A DNA stretch of 8,202 nucleotides from Actinomycetota bacterium. GTDB taxonomy: Bacteria > Actinomycetota > Thermoleophilia > Solirubrobacterales > Solirubrobacteraceae. The DNA lies in the NCBI GenBank assembly GCA_019348575.1, contig JAHWJE010000049.1, positions 1 through 8,202 on the forward strand, written 5' to 3'. A model generated the notes under the pieces. That model was not told the DNA's origin, searched no databases, and saw only the letters and a program-made list of their open reading frames with translations. A program made the translations under genes and the position numbers. This document shows positions 5,056 to 8,202 of the stretch, piece by piece (within the stretch, counting starts at the first letter, position 1; every line of letters starts with the position of its first letter).

Positions 5056-6162
5056 CTACGCGGCGGCCTGCGTTCCTGTCAGCGACCGGTACGCCTCGGC
5101 GAGACGCTTGACGCCCTCGCCGATGCGGTCGTTGGTCACCCCGGAGTACGCGAGGCGCAGCGTGTTCTCGCCTCCCTCCAGCAGGAAGTCGCTGCCCTTG
5201 ACGAACTGCACGCCGCGCTCGGCGGCGGCCGCGAGGAGGGCGCTGACGTCGGTGCCCTCGGGCAGCTCGACCCACATGAAGTAGCCGCCCTCGGGCAACT
5301 GGTAGCGCGCCTCGGGCAGGTGCTCCTGCAGCGCGGCGTCGAGCGACGCGACGCGCTCGGCGAGCGCGGCCTTGACGGTCGAGATCGCGCCGTCGATCGC
5401 GCCCGACACGCAGAACTCGTACACGATCGCCTGGGCGACCATGTTCGGCGAGATGTAGGTGTTCGTCGCGAGCTTGGCGATCCGCGCGATCAGGTCGGCC
5501 GGGCCGACGAGGTAGCCGACGCGGATCCCGGGGCAGACGGTCTTGGAGAACGACGAGGCGTAGACGACGGTGTCGGCCGTGTCCTGCTCGAGCATCGTCG
5601 GCAGGTCGTCCCCGCTGAAGCGGATGTGCCGGTACGGGTCGTCCTCGAAGAGCAGGAAGCCGCCGTCGGCGGCGAGCGACAACAGCCTGACCCGCTTGTC
5701 CTGCGAGAGCGTGTAGCCGGCCGGGTTCTGGAAGTTGGGAATGACGTGGGCGAGCTTCGGCACGGTCCCGCCGTCGACGAGCAGCGCGAGCTCGTCGACG
5801 TCGATGCCGTCGGTCTCGAGGTTCACCATGCGCACGTCGGCGCCGAGGCCGCGCAGGTTCAGCAGCGTGCGGTCGTACGTGGGCTTCTCGACGACGACGG
5901 CGTCGCCCGCCGCGACGACGGTCGCGAAGAGGAAGGCGTCGGCCTGCATCGAGCCGTTCGTGACGAGCACCTGCGCCTCGTCGACGCCGTGCTGCTCGGC
6001 GATCCAGCGGCGCAGCGGGACGTACCCGATGCTCGTCCCGTACGCGGTCGCGCCGCCGGGGTCGTTGGTGAAGGCGCGCGTGGCGGCGTCGCGCAGGCCG
6101 TCGACATCGACGATGTCCAGCGAGGGCGCTCCGCGGGCGAAGGAGATCGTGTCCGAAGCCAT
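5056..6162 (-). CDS. PLP-dependent class I/II aminotransferase
   Basis: This 368-residue fold-type I aminotransferase probably acts in the cytosol on an amino acid/2-oxo acid pair. Features seen: ARGAPSLD near the N-terminus; the YGTSIGYVPLRRWIA segment (41-55) typical of the 2-aminoadipate/MocR-like branch; TNGSMQ at 68-73 for phosphate binding; NFQNPAGYTLS at 143-153 with cofactor-binding N146; FEDDPYRHIRF at 172-182 with D174 and Y177; and the Schiff-base lysine K207 in SSFSKTVCPGIRVGY. R336 in NTLRLAYS is the likely substrate-carboxylate arginine. There is no N-terminal GntR domain, so it is not a MocR regulator. Relatives are annotated as 2-aminoadipate, aromatic or branched-chain transaminases, and specificity cannot be set here. 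The ATG at 6162 starts at the conserved N-terminus; a longer frame upstream looks non-native. There is no Shine-Dalgarno; a -10-like TATCGT lies six bases upstream. Confidence 0.93.
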   Translation of the reverse strand: MASDTISFARGAPSLDIVDVDGLRDAATRAFTNDPGGATAYGTSIGYVPLRRWIAEQHGVDEAQVLVTNGSMQADAFLFATVVAAGDAVVVEKPTYDRTLLNLRGLGADVRMVNLETDGIDVDELALLVDGGTVPKLAHVIPNFQNPAGYTLSQDKRVRLLSLAADGGFLLFEDDPYRHIRFSGDDLPTMLEQDTADTVVYASSFSKTVCPGIRVGYLVGPADLIARIAKLATNTYISPNMVAQAIVYEFCVSGAIDGAISTVKAALAERVASLDAALQEHLPEARYQLPEGGYFMWVELPEGTDVSALLAAAAERGVQFVKGSDFLLEGGENTLRLAYSGVTNDRIGEGVKRLAEAYRSLTGTQAAA

Positions 6163-6168
6163 GCGCGG

Positions 6169-6174
6169 ACGATA
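6169..6174 (-). promoter_or_regulatory. Candidate -10 element for a leaderless aminotransferase transcript
   Basis: TATCGT on the minus strand fits TANNNT and ends six bases before the aminotransferase ATG. That is the spacing expected if transcription begins at the start codon. No Shine-Dalgarno sequence and no good -35 are visible. Confidence 0.35.
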
Positions 6175-6220
6175 GCGAGCGCCTCGCGCAGCGGCTCGCA
6201 GGGCTGCGACCCTTGCGGCG

Positions 6221-6889
6221 GTGCAACTGCTCGCCACCGAGCACGTCTGGGCGCTGCTCGTCACGGCGGCGCTGGCCCTTGCGGCGGCGCGCCTGCCGCG
6301 CGGCCGCTGCGGGCGCTGGGCGGTGCCGGCGTCGCGCGCGCTCGCGCTCCTCGTCCTCGCCGCCTACCTCACCGATCACACGGTCGCGGCGTCACGCGGC
6401 ATCTGGTCGGTGCGGCTCTACCTGCCCCTGCACCTGTCCGACGCGGCGACGATCGCCGCCGTGCTCGCGCTGTGGACCGGGCGGCGGCCGCTCGTCGAGC
6501 TGACCTGGTTCTGGGGCCTGACCGGCTCCTTGCAGGCGACGCTCACCCCCGACCTGCCCCATCGCTTCCCGGACCTTTTGTTCTTCACGTACTTCCTGAC
6601 CCACGGCGGGGTCATCGTGGCTGCGCTGCTGCTCGTCGCGGGGCGCCGGATCGAGCCGCGGTCGGGCGCCGCTGCGCGCGCGTTCGCCGCGACCCTCGCG
6701 GTCGCGGCAGCGGCCGCCGCGGGCAGCCTCGCGACGGGCGGCAACTACATGTTCCTGCGCCGCAAGCCCGACGACTCGCTGCTCGACCTGCTGGGGCCGT
6801 GGCCGTGGTACATCGCGGTTGCGGGGCTGCTCGCCCTGGCGATGTTCGTCGTGCTCGAGCTGCCGTTTCGCGCCCGCGAACGCCGCTGA
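6221..6889 (+). CDS. TIGR02206/YwaF-family integral membrane protein
   Basis: This is a 222-residue polytopic membrane protein with about six or seven helices (roughly 8-24, 38-55, 67-86, 94-108, 118-140, 154-170 and 193-213). It belongs to a family known by name only, with no established function. The recognised signatures are LPLHLSD (68-74), FWGLTGSLQATLTPDL (97-112), FLTHGGVI (125-132), and GGNYMFLRRKPDDSLLDLLG (172-191) running into PWPWYI. The conserved His71, Asp74 and His128 and the polar NYMFLRRKP segment suggest an active or binding site at the membrane. A distant link to TMEM164-type proteins has been proposed for this family, as I recall it. The GTG at 6221 gives a short N-terminus before helix 1. 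I see no Shine-Dalgarno and no -10 element close to it. It is divergent from the aminotransferase (58 bases) and convergent with recQ. Confidence 0.88.
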   Translation: MQLLATEHVWALLVTAALALAAARLPRGRCGRWAVPASRALALLVLAAYLTDHTVAASRGIWSVRLYLPLHLSDAATIAAVLALWTGRRPLVELTWFWGLTGSLQATLTPDLPHRFPDLLFFTYFLTHGGVIVAALLLVAGRRIEPRSGAAARAFAATLAVAAAAAAGSLATGGNYMFLRRKPDDSLLDLLGPWPWYIAVAGLLALAMFVVLELPFRARERR

Positions 6890-6916
6890 GCGGCTCGGGC
6901 TGCGGCCCCTCGCTCA
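6887..6916. terminator. Candidate bidirectional terminator spanning both stop codons
   Basis: TGAGCG (6887-6892) pairs with CGCTCA (6911-6916). Inside, GGGC (6897-6900) pairs with GCCC (6905-6908) around a TGCG loop, with a small internal bulge. The outer arms contain the TGA stop of the membrane-protein gene on one strand and the TGA stop of recQ on the other. No T-tract follows, so this would be a non-classical, GC-only terminator. Confidence 0.4.
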
Positions 6917-8202
6917 GTACGCCGTCGCGAGCGCCAGCGGGAAGACCGCGCCCGCGCCGCGGCGGCGCAGCTGCCCGCCGACCATCGCGATCGTCCAGCC
7001 GCTCAGGCGCAGGTCGTCGAGCAGCAGGCCGCCCTCGGCCGGGGGCTGCCCGGCGATGCGGAACGCCCCGCGGACGTTGGCCGCCTGCAGGGCGGCGTTG
7101 GACATCTCGCGCTGCGGCGGCCGGTCGGCGATCCGCTCGACCAGCGGCAGGTACGCGATCCCGAGCATCTGCGAGAGCCGGCGCGCGAGGTCCTCCACGA
7201 CGCCGGGGTGGGTCGCGGAGGGCACGGTCGCGATGTAGCGCACGGGCGGGTTCCAGGCCCGTACGAGCCGTTCGACGGCGTCGGCGAGCTCGTCGGAGAA
7301 GCGGCCCTCGCGCAGGCCGGCCTGCACGACCGGCGACCAGCCGCCGTCGCCCAGGCGCGCGAGCGCGCGGCCCTCCTCGACGACGACCTCGGGCGCGATC
7401 TTGCGCATCCGCCCCTCGGCGTCGGGCGCCATCTTCTTGGTGTCGAGCGTGAGCGGCTGCGAGCGCAGGTGGTCGATCGCCGCGCGCACGAGGCCGGGGT
7501 CCAGCGGGGCGTCGTAGCGCGGCGCGGTGCAGATCGAGCAGCGCCCGCAGTCCTGCGGCCCGGGGTCGTCGAGCTCCTCCTGAAGTGCGCGCATCAGGCA
7601 GCGCCCGTCGGCGCCGAAGCTCGCCATCGTCGCCTGCTCGCGGCGGCGCAGCTCGGTGATGTGGGCGTAGCGCTCGGCGTCGTACTGCCACGCGCTGCCC
7701 GGCGCGCGAACCCAGCGGCTGCCGTCACGCGCGACCGCGCCCTCGACGTCGAGCACCTTCAGCATCGCGTCGATGCGACCCCGGCCGAGGTTGACGATCG
7801 CCGTCAGCTCGGGCGTCGAGGCGCCCTCGGAACCGAGCTCGTCGAGGTGCTCGAGCACGCGCTCGACGAGCTCGCGGCGCGGGAACGCCTGCTCGATGAA
7901 GAAGTCCTGGATCCGGCGGTCCTCGGCGCCGCGCAGCAGGACGACCTCCGCGCGCTCGATCGCGCGGCCGGCGCGGCCGACCTGCTGGTAGTAGGCGATC
8001 ACCGAGCCGGGCGCCTGGTAGTGCACGACGAAGCCGAGGTCGGGCTTGTCGTAGCCCATCCCGAGCGCGCTCGTCGCGACGACGGCCTTGAGGTCGTTGG
8101 CGAGCAGTCGATCCTCGACGGCGATCCGCCGCTCCGTCTCGATCTCGCCCGTGTAGGCCTCGGCCGCGATGCCGTGGTCGCTGAGCCAGCCGGCGACCTG
8201 CT
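6914..8202 (-). CDS. recQ: RecQ-family ATP-dependent DNA helicase with C-terminal phosphoribosyltransferase-like domain (5' partial)
   Basis: The last 428 residues of a 3'-5' DNA helicase are visible; the ATPase half (Walker motifs) lies beyond the window edge. Numbering from the first complete codon, the second RecA domain shows AEAYTGE (13-19), motif V VVATSALGMGYDKPD (40-54) and motif VI YYQQVGRAGR (70-79). A winged-helix-like insert follows (about 105-175). The zinc site C201, C218, C221, C224 has the exact C-x16-C-x2-C-x2-C spacing of E. coli RecQ. I see no HRDC domain. The end of the protein (about 315-428) resembles a ComF-type phosphoribosyltransferase: VRYIATVPSATHPG, then QREMSNAALQAANVRGAF (363-380), then LLLDDLRLSGWT (392-403) where the PRPP loop belongs. 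This suggests repair or recombination work, perhaps with nucleotide sensing. The helicase call is firm; the C-terminal domain is inferred. The gene converges on the membrane-protein gene. Confidence 0.93.
   Translation of the reverse strand, partial: QVAGWLSDHGIAAEAYTGEIETERRIAVEDRLLANDLKAVVATSALGMGYDKPDLGFVVHYQAPGSVIAYYQQVGRAGRAIERAEVVLLRGAEDRRIQDFFIEQAFPRRELVERVLEHLDELGSEGASTPELTAIVNLGRGRIDAMLKVLDVEGAVARDGSRWVRAPGSAWQYDAERYAHITELRRREQATMASFGADGRCLMRALQEELDDPGPQDCGRCSICTAPRYDAPLDPGLVRAAIDHLRSQPLTLDTKKMAPDAEGRMRKIAPEVVVEEGRALARLGDGGWSPVVQAGLREGRFSDELADAVERLVRAWNPPVRYIATVPSATHPGVVEDLARRLSQMLGIAYLPLVERIADRPPQREMSNAALQAANVRGAFRIAGQPPAEGGLLLDDLRLSGWTIAMVGGQLRRRGAGAVFPLALATAY

Noticed and set aside
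6163..6264. Extension of the aminotransferase by 34 residues to a start at 6264.
   Set aside because: It would overlap the divergent membrane-protein gene, and the extra residues are low-complexity. The ATG at 6162 begins at the conserved region.

Overview
The window is about 8.2 kb of very GC-rich, gene-dense chromosomal DNA, with third codon positions almost entirely G or C. Gene content and protein style suggest a high-GC actinobacterium: a LigC-type ATP-dependent ligase, an Ala/Arg-rich proteome, GTG starts and several genes without a Shine-Dalgarno sequence. My best guess is the Thermoleophilia/Solirubrobacterales, but this is an inference from general features, not from a marker gene. 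I see no rRNA, tRNA, CRISPR array, insertion sequence or phage gene, and no stretch over 300 bases without a gene.

Layout, left to right. (1) The C-terminal tail of an unidentified + strand gene, ending at 134. (2) A minus-strand cluster read from 2211 down to 189: a 41-residue single-membrane-span protein, an EamA/DMT-family transporter overlapping its end, and an ATP-dependent DNA ligase 9 bases further on. (3) Divergent to this cluster, a LysR-type regulator (2282-3247); the intergenic region carries two inverted repeats, one matching the LysR T-N11-A box. (4) A minus-strand short-chain dehydrogenase (3254-4051), six bases from the LysR stop. (5) Divergent to it, a three-domain DtxR/MntR-family metalloregulator (4114-4830). 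(6) A 47-residue hydrophobic protein on the minus strand (4849-4992), downstream of (7) a PLP-dependent class I aminotransferase (5056-6162). (8) Divergent to the aminotransferase, a TIGR02206/YwaF-family membrane protein (6221-6889). (9) Converging on that gene, the C-terminal two-thirds or so of a RecQ-family helicase (6914 to beyond 8202).

Most genes appear to be independent chromosomal housekeeping or accessory genes, arranged as divergent and tightly packed convergent pairs (convergent gaps of 54, 6, 18 and 24 bases). The only clear operon-like group is the small protein, the EamA transporter and the ligase. The LysR gene is the obvious candidate regulator of that group and of itself.

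The most interesting item is the RecQ protein. After a canonical RecQ helicase core and a four-cysteine zinc site, it has no HRDC domain that I can see. It ends instead in a ComF-like phosphoribosyltransferase fold, recalling the ComFA helicase/ComFC pairing of competence systems, here in one chain. Also notable are two small membrane proteins that are easy to miss, a repeated start-proximal -10-like element suggesting leaderless transcripts at three genes, and a DtxR-type regulator whose metal-site Met and Cys are both replaced by Glu.
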